NCBI RefSeq assembly: GCF_000008205.1
Contig: NC_007295.1
Coordinates: 1-64,000 of the forward strand
DNA from: Mesomycoplasma hyopneumoniae J
GTDB taxonomy: Bacteria > Bacillota_I > Bacilli_A > Mycoplasmatales > Metamycoplasmataceae
Direction of reading: 5' to 3'
Length of the DNA: 64,000 bases
Notes under the pieces: generated by a model
Seen by the model: the letters and a program-made list of their open reading frames with translations, nothing else
The model's database searches: none
What the model was told of the DNA's origin: nothing
In this document: positions 17,804 to 29,714 of the stretch, piece by piece
Layout of the letters: every line of letters starts with the position of its first letter
How positions within the stretch are numbered: position 1 is the first letter of the stretch
Made by a program: the position numbers and the translations under genes

Positions 17804-20071
17804 TTATTTTAGAAGTTGAACCACCGGTTTGCTGTAAAAAAATCATGAAATTAACAAATAAATAAAAGAAAGAATAAAAAACAATATAATTCAAACTAAT
17901 AAAAAATAAAGACAAACTTGCTCATATGAAGGAAATCTGTAGTTATTGTTTGATATCGCTGAATAAATTTCAGGAGTAATTGGGACTATTAAAATTAGCC
18001 CAAAAACAAAAATTAAAAAGGCTATAAAAATTAACGTCATTCAATGGTATCCGAAAATCCGGGCTGTTTTTGCTCCCAAAGCTTTCAAAACCCCAATCAT
18101 TTTCCGCTTAGAATCTGTTAAATTTTTTGCATAAAAAATTGTTAAAACCACAAGGCTAAGTGAAAAAATAATCAAAACTGTAAAAATTATTACTTGAGTG
18201 AGGGTTTGTAGGTCGAAAAATAAATTGTTGATAATAGAACTTTTTTCAATAGGTTCAAATTCTGGGAAGGTTGATTTAAATTTTTCAATATTTTCACTTA
18301 AATTTTTATGCTCAAAAAATACTTTTAAAAGTAAAGGACTCAAATTTTTTGATTCTGGAATAATAGAATGATGAAAAATAACTTCATTTTTAATCGTTGT
18401 TTTTAGATCTGTTTTAGCTTTGATATTTTGTTTTTCTTGGTCATTTTGGTCGAAAATTCCGACTATTTTGAAATTAAATATCTGTCCATTATTTTTACTT
18501 AAAGAAGAAATTTTACTATCAATTAAAGATTTTTTTTCATTAAAACTTATGTAGTCATTTAAATTCTTTGAAATTGCAATTTCATTAGAATTTTTTGGGA
18601 AATTTCCTTCTAAAAGTTTAAATTTTTTAATTTCAGGCTGATTTTCATAGTAATTTTTGGTAATTTCTACCCTTTTTAAATCGTCTGATTCTACAAAAGA
18701 GAAAATTTGATCATTTTTATCAACATTTTTTGTATTTTCAAAAAGCGTTGATTTTGGCAAATTAAAGTGAACAAAAGATAAATTAAGATTATCATTGTTA
18801 AAAGAATTATTTACTCCAACAATTAAAAGCTCCTTTTTGTTTTTATTATTTAAAAAATCGATAAATTTAATTTTTTTTCCAATTGGATCTTTAATTTCTA
18901 ATTCACTAGCAAGAGCTGCCGAAATTATAATTTCATTCTCATTTTTAATAAATCGGCCTTGTAAATCGTTTGTTCCGATTTTGAATCTTTTGCTAAAAAA
19001 TTCGGATTCATCAACAAAATCAACAGGAGAATTTTTTGGCTGGTTATTATTATATGAAAAAAGCATAGTTGGGGCGCTATACAACGGTAGAATTTTTACT
19101 ATTTTATTGCTACTTTTTTCAATTTTATTTATTTCATCGTTTTCAAATTTATCATAATTACTGTTTTTTCTGATTAAAACTGAATCTAAATGTTCTTGAA
19201 AAATTTTCTCAGTATTGATACCCTGAACATTTGAGTTGAGCACACCGAATAAAACAATTCCAAAAATTGTGGCTAAAAATGAAAAAATTAATAAAATTGT
19301 TGTTATTATTTTTGATTTAAAATCAACAATTGACAACAAAAGCCCAGTTTTGAATTTGCCTCAAAAATTAATATGTTTTTCCTTATTTTTTTGGTGAAAA
19401 CTAGAATTTTTATTATTATTTTCCTGATTTTGTCCATTTTTTTCAAAAATTTCAACATCAATAGTATCTTTTTTGATATGGATAATTTGATCTGCATATA
19501 ATCTTGCCATCTCTAAATTATGACTTACAACCAAAATTGTCTTGTTGCTAGATAATTTTTTTAAACTTTCAAAGACTGCTATTCCGTTTTCTCTGTCTAA
19601 ATTCCCGGTTGGTTCATCAAGTAAAATAAAGTCTGAATTTCGCGAAAAAGCACGTAAAATAGCGACTCTTTGCTTCTCGCCGCCTGATAAATCATTAGTT
19701 TTTTGTTTTAATTTTGAACTTTGAATATTAAGAAAACTCGCACTTTTTTCAAGTAAATTTAAGTTAGTTTCTTTTTGAATTAAGCTATTGCCAATTAAAA
19801 TGTTATTTTTAACTGAAAGCTGTTCGATTAAGTTAAAATCCTGAAAAACTACATCAATTAAAGGATTTTTTTCTTCTTTTCCATCTTTAAAAAATAGAAT
19901 TTCACCCTCATCTTTTTTAGTAAAACCGGCAATTAAATTAATTAAAGTAGTTTTTCCAATCCCAGATTTTCCAATTACAAATGTTATTTTATTTGATGGA
20001 ATTTCTAGATTAATTTTGTTTAATATTAAACGGTCCGCAATTTTTTTACTTAAGTTTTTAATTTCTATCAT
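17804..20071 (-). CDS. Fused ABC ATPase-permease (MacB/FtsX-type), copy 1
   Basis: 755 aa. The ATPase (about residues 1-215) has Walker A GKSGIGKTTL, Q-loop VFQDFN, signature DLSGGEKQR, Walker B FILLDEPTG and H-loop VVSHN. A charged linker follows, then TM1 (about 255-280), an extracellular region of about 330 residues, and three C-terminal TM segments in the FtsX/MacB pattern, including KRKMIGVLKALGA after TM2. Such proteins act as dimers in export or mechanotransmission rather than import; the substrate is unknown. The frame crosses several TGA=Trp codons and ends YSKPVVQLLK. No clear ribosome site precedes the ATG. Confidence 0.87.
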
Positions 20072-20264
20072 TTTAAAAAATTATTTTTAATACAATTATT
20101 CGAAATTTTAATTAGTTGTTTTAATTTTTTTAATAGTAATTTAAATAATTTTAATTAAATTATCCCATAAATTTTATATTTTTTTGGTTTTTTGTGTTTT
20201 TGGGTCCCTTTTCAAAAAAAACCTTAACGTTTTGTATATATTTCATTCCAAAATTATCTAAAAA

Positions 20265-22505
20265 TTATGCGATTGATCTTTTGTAATTAGTCCTTAATGT
20301 TAGTAAAGAAAAAATTGAAAAAATAAGAAATCCTGCTAATCAAACAACAAAAACATAAAAACTGATTATCGAATATGAGGGTAGCACAACATTTTGCCCT
20401 GAAATCCAGTGATAAATTTCAGGAATTAAAGGCATCAATACAACAAATCCAAAAACAAAAGCTAAAACAGAGATAAAAACACACGTCATTCAATGATAAA
20501 GAAAAATTTGTCATTGTTTGGCTTTTAAATTTTTTAAAAGCCTAATTATTTTTCTTTTTGAAGATGCTAAATTTATTGAATAAAAAATCATTGCAATCAA
20601 AGAAATGATTGATAAAAACACAGAAATCGCAATAAAAAATCAGCTTAAAACCTTTATTGGTCCTTCAAAATTGTCTCTTACTGTCTTAACTGGTTCGAGT
20701 TTCTTATATTCCGGAAAAGAATTTCAGAAATTTTTGATATTTTCATTTAAATTTTTATAGTTAAAAAAGATCTTTAAAAATATAGGTTTAAAAGTTTTTG
20801 ATTTCTCAATGATAGTGTGGTGAAAAATTACTTCAGTTTTAGGAATAGAATTTTTTTCAATTTTATCGTTAAGTTCGCCATTTTGATTTTTTGAGTCGTA
20901 AACCCCAACAATTTTAAAGTCAAAATTTTGCCCTGTATTTCCACTTCATGAATACACAATGTTGTTGATTATGGAATTTTTATTAGAATTTATAAAATTT
21001 TGTAAGTTACTTGAAATTACAATTTCATCAGAATTTTTTGGGAAATTTCCTTCTAAAAGTTTAAATTTTTTAATTTCAGGCTGACTTTCATAGTAAATTT
21101 TGCTAATTTGCGCCTTTTTTGAATTCCCTGACTCTAAAAATGAGAAAATTTGGTCATTTTCTTTATTCAAGTTTTTTTGCTTATTTTTAATAAAAGTCGA
21201 TTTAGGAAGATTAAAGTGAACAAAACTCAACTGTTGATTTCATTGATTAGAAGCATTATTTATTCCAACAATCAAAAGTTCTTGATCCATCCTACCATTT
21301 ATATCATCAATAAATTTAATTTTTTTTCCAATGGGGTTTTCAATTTTTAACTCTTTTATTAGTTTAGATGAAATAATAATTTCATTCTCATTTCTAATAA
21401 ATCTACCCTGAAAATCTTTTGTGCCAGGCTTGAATCTTTTACTAAAAAATTCGGATTCATCAACAAAATCAACATACCCGTGACTACTTTGTTGACCATT
21501 ATAACTAAAACTCATATATGTAACATAAAATGGTAAAATTTTAGCAATATTTCCACCTTTTTCTTCAATTTTTTTAATTTCTTCAACCTCAAATTGATTT
21601 CCAGGACCTTTTCATATTGAAATTGAATCTAATTGGTGTTGAAAAATTTTTGACTTGCTAACAGCCTCAACCTTTGAAGTTAAGGAAAAATAGCTAACTA
21701 TTCCAAAAATAGCCATAAAAAAAGCAAAAATAAGTAAGATTGTAGAAACCATTTTTAATCTAAAATCAGCAAAAACAAGCAAAAGACCAGTTTTGAATTT
21801 TGTTGAAAAACTAACTGGTTTTTGTTCAATTTTTGTTTCAAAATCAAAAATTTCACTTTTGATTTCCTCGTTTTTTTCACAAATTTCAATTTCAACTGAA
21901 TTATTTTTTAAGTGAATTATTTGATCTGCATATTTTTTTGCAAGATCTAAATTACGGCTAGCAACCAAAATTGTCTTGTTTTTAGATAATTTTTTTAAAC
22001 TTTCAAAGACAGCAATTTCATTTTCCTCATCAAGATTTCCGGTTGGTTCATCGAGTAAAATAAAATCTGAATTTCGCGAAAAAGCACGTAAAATACCGAC
22101 TCTTTGTTTCTCGCCACCCGATAAATCTTTGACTTGTTGATTTAGTTTTTCATTTTCAATATTAAGAAAATTTGCTCTTTTTTCAAGCAAATTTTGATCA
22201 AATTCTTTTTGAATTAAGCTATTTCCAATTAAAATATTATTTTTAACAGAAAGATTTTCAATTAGGTTAAAATCCTGAAAAACTACATCAATTAAAGGAT
22301 TTTTTTCTTCTTTTCCATCTTTAAAAAAGATAATTTCACCTTCATCTTTTTTAGTAAAACCAGCAATTAAATTAATTAAAGTTGATTTTCCAATTCCGGC
22401 CGCACCCACAATAAAAACAAGTTTGTTTGCAGGAATTACAAGATTAATTTTTTTAAAAATTCATTTATTAGCATCTTTTTTATTTAGATTTATAATTTTT
22501 ATCAT
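20265..22505 (-). CDS. Fused ABC ATPase-permease (MacB/FtsX-type), copy 2
   Basis: 746 aa in one continuous frame (checked codon by codon through 20265-20946). Motifs: Walker A GAAGIGKSTL, VFQDFN, DLSGGEKQRVGILRAF, FILLDEPTG. The H-loop region reads VASRN, so the usual histidine is Arg, a possible loss of ATP hydrolysis. TM1 lies near residue 240, then an ectodomain of about 300 residues and three TM segments. The ATPase cassette shares 343 identical bases with copy 3, while the permease halves differ widely. Start ATG 22505 gives MIKIINLNKKD. Confidence 0.86.
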
Positions 22506-22578
22506 TTTTAATTAAATTATTCATATTTTTTACTTTTAGTAATTCATAATCATATTTTTTAATAAAATTTTGAAATTT

Positions 22579-24906
22579 TTAATTTTTTAAAAGTTGTACA
22601 ACTGGTTTTCTATAAGTTCATAGCGAAGTTATTATATAAATTAAAGTTAAAATTGTAAACATTATGGCTCAAATAATTGAAAAAACAAATATAACCTGAG
22701 TATATGAGGGTTGGGCAAAATCCTGATGAGAGATTCCTTTATAAATTTCAGGAATAATTGGAACTATAAAAATAAAGCCTAAAAATAAAACTGCAAAGGA
22801 TAAAATCAACAAATCGAGCCAATGATAAAATAGAATTTTTTTGGTTTGGGCACCTAAAGCCTTTAAAATTCCCACTGTTTTTCGTTTTGATCAACATAAA
22901 TTTCTTGCAAAAAATCCAATAAATATAGAGAAGGTGATAGAAAAAATTATTAAAACCCCGAAAAGAATCAATTGCAGAATTATTTTAGCATTAATTAATA
23001 ATCCAAGGGTTCTTTCTGCACCACCATTTATTAAAAAATAGGGATGATTTTTTTCAAAATTTTTAATATTCCGGTATAAATCATCGTTTGAAAAGTATAA
23101 CCTAAGTGTGTTTGGTCTTAAGGTTTTTTGCATTTTTTGAATTTGATGATTGAGAACAACAGTTCCAAATCTACCATCAACTGCACCATTTAGTTGTTTT
23201 TCAGGTTCAAAAACCCCAACAATTTTAAGAACCACATTTTGGTTGGCTAAATTTGTGTTGGTCTCTAAAAAATCACCAATTAAATTTAACGAATCCTTCC
23301 CGATAAAACTATAATTTGAACTAATAGCGATTTCATCATAATTTTTTGGAAAATTGCCTTTTAGTAATTTTAGTTTACTAATTTCTGGTTGGTTATCGTA
23401 ATAAAATTTCGAAACTTCTTTTTCTTCACCGTCTCGAATTTCGTGAACTTGGTCTACCCGAGCCGTTTTATAATTTTTACCAATTCAAGAAATCGACTCA
23501 AAAGGTTCTAATGTTTGATTTTTCAAATATTCCTTTTCAAAAATCGATTTAATTAAATTATGATGTAAATAAGAATAAGCAAAATTTTCAACTAGTTTAT
23601 TATTTACTCCAACTATAGTTGCTTCAATATGCCTGAATTGATTAAGATCTAATTCTTTGTTTTTTTTATCAATTTTTGCTAAATTATAGTAAACAACATT
23701 AATTTTCTGCCCAATTGGGTTTTTAATTTTTAATACTCTAACAACATCTGTTGATATTATGATTTCATTTTCATTTTTGATAAAATTACCATCAACCTCT
23801 TTTGTATAAAGTCGTTTTTTAAAAAAATTTGACTGATCAATTGGCATAATTAGATTGTCAATTGCAAGTTTTTTAGAATAAAAAAAACCAATATTTCTCA
23901 TTAAGTTTTGGTAATCCGGTATTAATTTTTCGATTTTTGAATTATTTTTTACAATCTCTTGCTGATCTTCCTCGGAAAAAGGAATTCCTATAAATGGTCT
24001 ATTTATAATTACTGAGTCCATACTATATTCCTGGACCTTAGACAAATTGAGATTTTTTGCAGAAATCTGTAGTGAAGTGAACAATGTGCCCCCACTTATA
24101 AAAACAAAAAAAACAATAATTAATAAAATAAAAGTTGTTATTTTTGTTTTAAAATCGGCAAAAGCTAGCAAAAAACCAGTTTTATATTTCGTTAAAAAAT
24201 TAAAAACTGGTTTTTGTTCAATTTTTGAAACAAAAGCAGAATTTTCACTCTCATTTTCTTGTGTTTTTTTCTTTTTGTCAAAAGTTTCAACATCAATAGT
24301 ATCTTTTTTGATATGGATAATTTGATCTGCATATTTTTTTGCTAGTTCTAAATTGTGACTAACAACCAAAATAGTTTTGTTTTTTGATAATTTTTTTAAA
24401 TTTTCAAAAACAGCAACTGCATTTTCCTCATCAAGATTTCCGGTTGGTTCATCGAGTAAAATAAAATCTGAATTTCGCGAAAAAGCACGTAAAATACCGA
24501 CTCTTTGTTTCTCGCCACCCGATAAATCTTTGACTTGTTGATTTAGTTTTTCATTTTCAATATTAAGAAAATTTGCTCTTTTTTCAAGCAAATTTTGATC
24601 AAATTCTTTTTGAATTAAGCTATTTCCAATTAAAATATTATTTTTAACAGAAAGATTTTCAATTAGGTTAAAATCCTGAAAAACTACATCAATTAAAGGA
24701 TTTTTTTCTTCTTTTCCATCTTTAAAAAAGATAATTTCACCTTCATCTTTTTTAGTAAAACCGGCAATTAAATTAATTAAGGTTGATTTTCCCATCCCAG
24801 ATTCGCCAACTACAAAAGTTAGTTTGTTTGTGGGAATTTCTAAATTAATTTTTTCAAAAATCGATTTAGTTTCAAACTTTTTACTTAAGTTATTAATTAT
24901 TATCAT
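22579..24906 (-). CDS. Fused ABC ATPase-permease (MacB/FtsX-type), copy 3
   Basis: 775 aa. ATPase motifs: GESGMGKSTL, VFQDFN, DLSGGEKQRVGILRAF, FILLDEPTG and an intact H-loop VVSHN. TM1 (about residues 250-275) is followed by a large divergent ectodomain and three C-terminal TM segments; the post-TM2 loop KRKTVGILKALGA is conserved. The C-terminus ends RKPVVQLLKN, shared with copy 1. Its ATG lies 14 nt inside the upstream exported-protein gene, suggesting coupled synthesis. Substrate unknown. Confidence 0.87.
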
Positions 24907-25714
24907 CTTCTTCAGGTAAATGCCCGTATTTTTCTTCGATATAACGACCTAAAATATCAGGAAATGATGTTTTAGGTTTTCTTTTTCGTCGTGTTGTAAT
25001 CATTGAATTTTCAGTATTAAACATTAAAAATTCATCTTCAGTTTCTATTGCTCCTACTCCATATTGCCCATATGAAGTTACTTTGTATCTCCAACCCGTA
25101 CCCGCATAAGTTATTTTAGCTTGTGGTAGGTTTTGAACACTTTTAGTAATAAATAATTCTCTAGTTCCATAATCTATTCCAATTTTTATACCTAAATTAG
25201 ATCTGAAATTACCATTATATTTTATTTCCCCGCCTACCTCAAAGGAAGGGCTACCTAAGCCCGAGGTTCAAGTTTTTAAGGTTGCTTCAATATATTTTGG
25301 CTTACTTGTTATATAATATGGACTTACTTTTTTTTGATGTTTTACTGTTAAATTACTTGCTCATGCAACTTTATCTTCCCAAAATAATCCACCAAAATAA
25401 ACTATGGATTTTGCTCCGAGAAGCGAGATTTCCCCTGCGTAATTATCTTGTTCAATTTTTAAATATTTATCATCTACATATTTTTGGGCTAGCGCGAATG
25501 AACTTAACGATTTAAATGGGTCCAGAGCAGAGGAAAAAATTGTAGAAGCTATTGAACTTGCATTTTTAATATTTTCTTTGCCCGAATAAAACCCGTTTGC
25601 ATTTTCATTTCTAATAGAAATTGTTGTTGTGGTTGTTGTAAGAATTGTACATAAAGAACCAAAAATTCCGAAAAATAAGGATATTTTTTTTAGATTCTTT
25701 TTTAGATTTTGCAT
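24893..25714 (-). CDS. Exported or membrane-anchored protein of unknown function
   Basis: 273 aa, not recognised. A basic N-terminus (MQNLKKNLKKIS) is followed by a hydrophobic stretch with a run of threonines (FGIFGSLCTILTTTTTT), which looks like a signal or anchor; a lipobox is doubtful because the residue before Cys is Leu. The body is rich in Gly, Tyr and Trp with beta-strand-like segments (TGWRYKVTSYGQYGVGAIET) and ends in a charged tail (TRRKRKPKTS...PEEDDN). AAAGGA supports ATG 25714. It is the first gene of the ABC block and overlaps copy 3 by 14 nt, so it may be cargo or an accessory protein. Confidence 0.7.
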
Positions 25715-26031
25715 TATTACTAATTCCTTTCGGTTTTATAAGTTAGGTTTGTTGGGTTTTAACTTAAATTTTACTATGCAATAATTTTAACAAAAAAAAA
25801 AAAAAAAAAAGTAAAAATAAGGAAAGAAGAATATTTATAAAACATTGAATAATATTGAATTATTTGCAAATATCAGAATAAAAGGTCACTTCTTTACTAA
25901 ATCAAATTATTTTACTATAGAATTTTATATTAATTAGTATGTTTGCCTCAAATTCAACACTTTTTATTATAAAATCAAAAATTAAAATTGTTTTTTTATG
26001 ATAAAATATCAAAGAAATAAATTTAATAACT
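25715..26031. promoter_or_regulatory. Divergent promoter region with A19 tract
   Basis: No gene is seen. On the minus strand a T19 run (25792-25810) lies about 15 nt upstream of a -10-like TAGTAAAAT, i.e. at the -35/spacer position of the exported-protein promoter. On the plus strand a -10-like stretch TATGATAAAAT near 25997-26007 serves lepB. The rest, about 25811-25990, is featureless AT-rich sequence. Confidence 0.5.
25792..25810 (-). repeat. A19 homopolymer (T19 on the transcribed strand)
   Basis: Nineteen A residues upstream of the minus-strand exported-protein gene, ending about 78 bp before its ATG. The tract occupies the promoter spacer or -35 region, the arrangement known to cause phase variation in other mycoplasma surface genes. 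Confidence 0.7.
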
Positions 26032-26514
26032 ATGTTAAAATCTAAAAACTTAAGTAACAAATTTCTAAAATTTATTAAGAAAAATCGCTTAATTATTGGT
26101 GTTATTTTTATTTTTACTTGTGTTTTAATAGTTTCTGCGCTTTTTATCTTTGTCTACCAATTAATAAATGTCGAAGGAAACTCAATGTTTCCAACCTTAA
26201 AAAATGGCCAACAAATTTTTATTAACAATGTCAAAAAACCTCAGCGAAATGATGTGGTAGTTTTCAAATATAAAGATAAAATTTTAATTAAAAGATTGGC
26301 TGGAATTCCTGGTGATAAATTAGAAGTTACTGAAAATTCTATTTTAATAAATGATGAATTAGTTGCTAATTTTACTGATTTAGGTTTTTGGAAATTTAAC
26401 GGAGTTATTCCCGAAGGTAAATTTTTTGCACTTGGTGATAATATAAATTTTAGTAATGATAGCCGTACTTTTGGCTTTTTTGATTTAAATGATATTAAAG
26501 GTGTTTGGGCCTAA
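26032..26514 (+). CDS. lepB: Signal peptidase I
   Basis: 160 aa, family S26. It removes signal peptides from exported proteins at the outer face of the membrane. One N-terminal TM segment (about residues 22-44) is followed by the catalytic Ser motif GNSMFPTL (about residue 51), the catalytic Lys in LIKRLAGIPGD (about residue 85), and the conserved ALGDN...SNDSRTFG near the end. All key residues are present. It is monocistronic, with a hairpin terminator after it. No in-frame TGA occurs. Confidence 0.9.
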   Translation: MLKSKNLSNKFLKFIKKNRLIIGVIFIFTCVLIVSALFIFVYQLINVEGNSMFPTLKNGQQIFINNVKKPQRNDVVVFKYKDKILIKRLAGIPGDKLEVTENSILINDELVANFTDLGFWKFNGVIPEGKFFALGDNINFSNDSRTFGFFDLNDIKGVWA

Positions 26515-26597
26515 AAGCTGTTTTTGTGGTTAAAAATTTGCCAAAATTTTAAAAATTTTATATTTATGTTAATTGTTATACTATATTTTTTCAGAAA

Positions 26598-26640
26598 TTA
26601 ACCAACAAAAAAATTTTTAGTTGGTTAAAAATTTAAATTT
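26598..26640 (+). terminator. Hairpin after lepB
   Basis: TTAACCAAC (26598-26606) pairs with GTTGGTTAA (26620-26628), 13-nt loop, followed by an AT-rich run. It separates lepB from the gatCAB promoter (TATAAT at 26666-26671). Confidence 0.6.
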
Positions 26641-26715
26641 TTTGATTTTTAAGAAAATTTTAGTGTATAATCTGTTATTTATATAAAAAATAATAAAGAA
26701 TTTTTTGGGGGAGAA

Positions 26716-27009
26716 GTGGACAAGGAAAAAATATTAAAACTTGCAAAATCTCTCTATTTTGTCCCAAATGAGAAGGTAATTTATACAATTTTAACTGAAA
26801 AAGATCAAATGTTAGCTCGAATTAACTATTTGCACCAGTTTGATACAAAAAACATTCAACCACTTGAAAAAATTAACTCACTGCCAAAAGGTATAGAAAT
26901 TTTATTTGAGGATATTCCAGCTTTTACCAGTTTTAGAGAACAACTTTTTGACAATTCTATTCATAGCAGTGAAAACCAAATTATAATTAAAAAGGTAATT
27001 GATGACTAA
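26716..27009 (+). CDS. gatC: Asp/Glu-tRNA amidotransferase subunit C
   Basis: 97 aa, starting at GTG 26716 behind a strong GGGGGAGAAG ribosome site; TATAAT lies at 26666-26671. GatC bridges GatA and GatB. Similarity is modest (KILKLAKSLYF...L..INYLHQFDTKNIQPLE), but position and length before gatA make the call firm. It overlaps gatA by 8 nt. Confidence 0.85.
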   Translation: MDKEKILKLAKSLYFVPNEKVIYTILTEKDQMLARINYLHQFDTKNIQPLEKINSLPKGIEILFEDIPAFTSFREQLFDNSIHSSENQIIIKKVIDD

Positions 27010-28321
27010 ATTTCAGCTTAGTTTTCAAGGAGCACTTGAGAAATTAAAAAATGATAAAAATAATACGGTTGCTTACTTTTTTCAAGAAAAAAACAACAAA
27101 AAAGGTGTTTTGGCAAATAAATTTTTTAGCATCAAATCGAATTTTGCAACAACTGAAGGTGTTTCTCATGCTTCTTCAATTTCCCTTTTAAATTTTAAAC
27201 CCTCTTATAATGCAACTGTTTTTCAAAAATTAATTAATGCCGGAGCACAACCACTTGTAAAAGTTCATAATGACGAGTTGGGTTTAGGTGGAAAAGGTCT
27301 TTTTTCAGCTTTCGGTAAAATTGTAAATCCTTTAGACAAAACAAAATTAATTGGCGGATCTTCATCTGGAAGTGCCGCAACAATTAATTTTGTTCACTTC
27401 GCAATTGGCTCAGACACCGGCGATTCGATTAGAAGGCCGGCTAGTTTTATCGGGAAAGTTGGATTTAAACCTTCATATGGTGCTGTATCCCGTTATGGAT
27501 TGTTTCCTTATGCCACTTCGTTGGATACAGTAGCGTGGTTAACTCATAATGTTCTGGATTCTATTTTAGTATCACAGGTAGTTTTTGGTTCTGATGAAAA
27601 CGACTTAACATCTGTTGAAATCGATGTTAAAAATGTTGAAAAAACAAAACCAAAAAAAGTTGCATTTCTTGATTTGGATGCTGAAATTGAAGATTATGTA
27701 GTAAAAAAACTCTATAAATTACGGAATATTTTAAAATCTGACCAGGTAGAAATAGAGATAATTAAACCAGATTTAAACCTATTAAAAACAATTCTACCTG
27801 TTTATGAAATAATTTCTTATTCAGAGGCAACCTCAAATTTATCTGCAATTAATGGGATAACTTTTGGGAATACTGAAAAAAATTTAAAATGAGAAGAGAT
27901 TTTTATTAGAACAAGATCAGATGGTTTTGGTTTGATGCTGCAAAAAAGACTAATTTGAGGCTCTTTTTTTCTTGAAAAAGATAATCAAGAGCATTTTTTT
28001 ATTAAAGCCAAAAAAATGAGAACTTTAATTAAGAATTATTATGAATCTATACTGAATAAATTTGATTTAGTAGTTTTTCCTGCTTTTTATGGCATTGCCC
28101 CTGATATTCAAGGTGAAAACAGTGAAAAAAGTGATAAAATTACTAATTTTATTCTAGCTATTTCAAATTTAGTTGGCAATCCATCAATTAGTTTGCCATT
28201 AGGTAGTTATAAAAATTTACCTTTTAATTTAGCGGTTGATTCAAAAATAAATTCTGATGCAGAATTGTTAGGATTTTCCCTTTATCTTGAAGAAAAAATA
28301 AGCGAAATTAATAATGAATAA
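27002..28321 (+). CDS. gatA: Asp/Glu-tRNA amidotransferase subunit A
   Basis: 439 aa. The amidase subunit makes ammonia from glutamine for converting Glu-tRNA-Gln to Gln-tRNA-Gln. The amidase signature is clear: GGSSSGSAATINF and GSDTGDSIRRPASF give the Ser-cisSer-Lys triad, with the Lys in FSIKSNFAT (about residue 44). The family usually has KDN here; SN replaces DN. TGA=Trp at 27890 and 27956. Overlaps 8 nt with gatC and with gatB, so the three are coupled. Confidence 0.93.
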
Positions 28322-29714
28322 TAAATATTTAGTCACAATTGGGATTGAAATTCATTTGGAATTAAATACAAAAGCAAAAATGTTTTCAAATTCACCGAAT
28401 TTACGCGGTGAAGCAAATCAATTTTTTAATCTTTTTGATCTAGCTTATCTCGGAACTTTACCAAAAATTAATAAAGAAGCTGTTAAAAAAGCAATAATTT
28501 TGGCAAAAGCACTAAAAATGCGAATTTCACCAATTTTAGCTTTTGATCGAAAAAATTATTTCTACCCTGATTTGCCAAAAGGTTTTCAAATTAGTCAACA
28601 ATTCCATCCCATTGGAAAAAATGGAATTTTAAAAGTTGGTGATTTTAATGTTGAAATTGAAAGAATTCATCTTGAAGAAGATACGGCAAAACAAATTCAT
28701 AAAGATAATCAAACATTTTTTGATTATAATAGATGTGGGGTTCCCTTGATTGAAATTGTTACAAGACCTGTAATAAGTTCATCAAAACTAGCAGCAAAAT
28801 ATGTCGATGAAATTAAAAAATTAACCTTATTTTTAGGTATTTCTGATGCAAAATTAGAAAATGGATCACTTCGTGCTGATATAAATATTTCAGTTCGCCC
28901 TGAAAATCAAGTCGAATTTAATCCAAAAGTTGAAATAAAAAATATAAATTCAATTTCTAATATCCAAAAAGCCGCCGAACTTGAAATTCAAGAACAAATT
29001 TATGCCTATGAAAACGGTATAAAAGTCAAGCAAGTTACAAAAAAATTCAATGATGTTATTGCAAGAAATCAAATTTTAAGACTTAAAACAGATGCAATTG
29101 ACTATAAATATTTTCCAGAACCTAATTTGCCATATATTGAACTAAAGCCAGATTTTGTTGATAAAATTCAGGTTCCACTTACCCCATCAGAAATAGAAAA
29201 AATGCTTAAAAAAGAAGGAGTTTCCACCTTTTATATTAATCAGATCTTGAATAATTTTAACTACTGAACCTACCTAAACAACTCCAATCCTGATAATTGA
29301 AGTTTAAGTGTTAAATTATTTTTTTCTGAAATTGTACCAATTATTAATAAGCTAGGGTTCGAAAATTTAGCAATAGAATTTGATTTTTTTGGGAAAATAA
29401 TCCAAAAACATTTTAACAAAGAATTGTCAAATTCCGAAATTCGCAAAATAATTGAAATAAAACAAACAAACAAACAATTTAATTTAAATGATATTTTATC
29501 TAACATAAAGGAGAAAAAACTATCTGAAGCAGCAATAAAAAACTTGTTAAAAGAAGTAGTTAGTGAAGAATTTGCTCAGATTGAAAAAAATAGACAGGAT
29601 AAGTCTAAATTATTTAAATTTTTAATAGGAAAATTAATGCAAAAAACAAAAGGAAACGCCGAACCAATTAAAGTCAATCAAGTTTTAAAAGAATGGTTAG
29701 ATAGTTTTAACTAA
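28314..29714 (+). CDS. gatB: Asp/Glu-tRNA amidotransferase subunit B
   Basis: 466 aa. It binds the misacylated tRNA and phosphorylates the side chain. The N-terminus IGIEIHLELNTKAKMFS, the signature FFDYNRCGVPLIEIVTRP, SLRADINISV and KTDAIDYKYFPEPNLP match GatB. The C-terminal YqeY-like tail (KLMQKTKGNAEPIKVNQVLKEWL) is present. Presence of GatCAB suggests that Gln-tRNA is made by transamidation. TGA=Trp at 29265 and 29307. Confidence 0.95.

Noticed and set aside
24893-25714. Exported protein as a clear lipoprotein
   Set aside because: The only candidate lipobox is GSLC, poor at the -1 position; called exported or anchored only.
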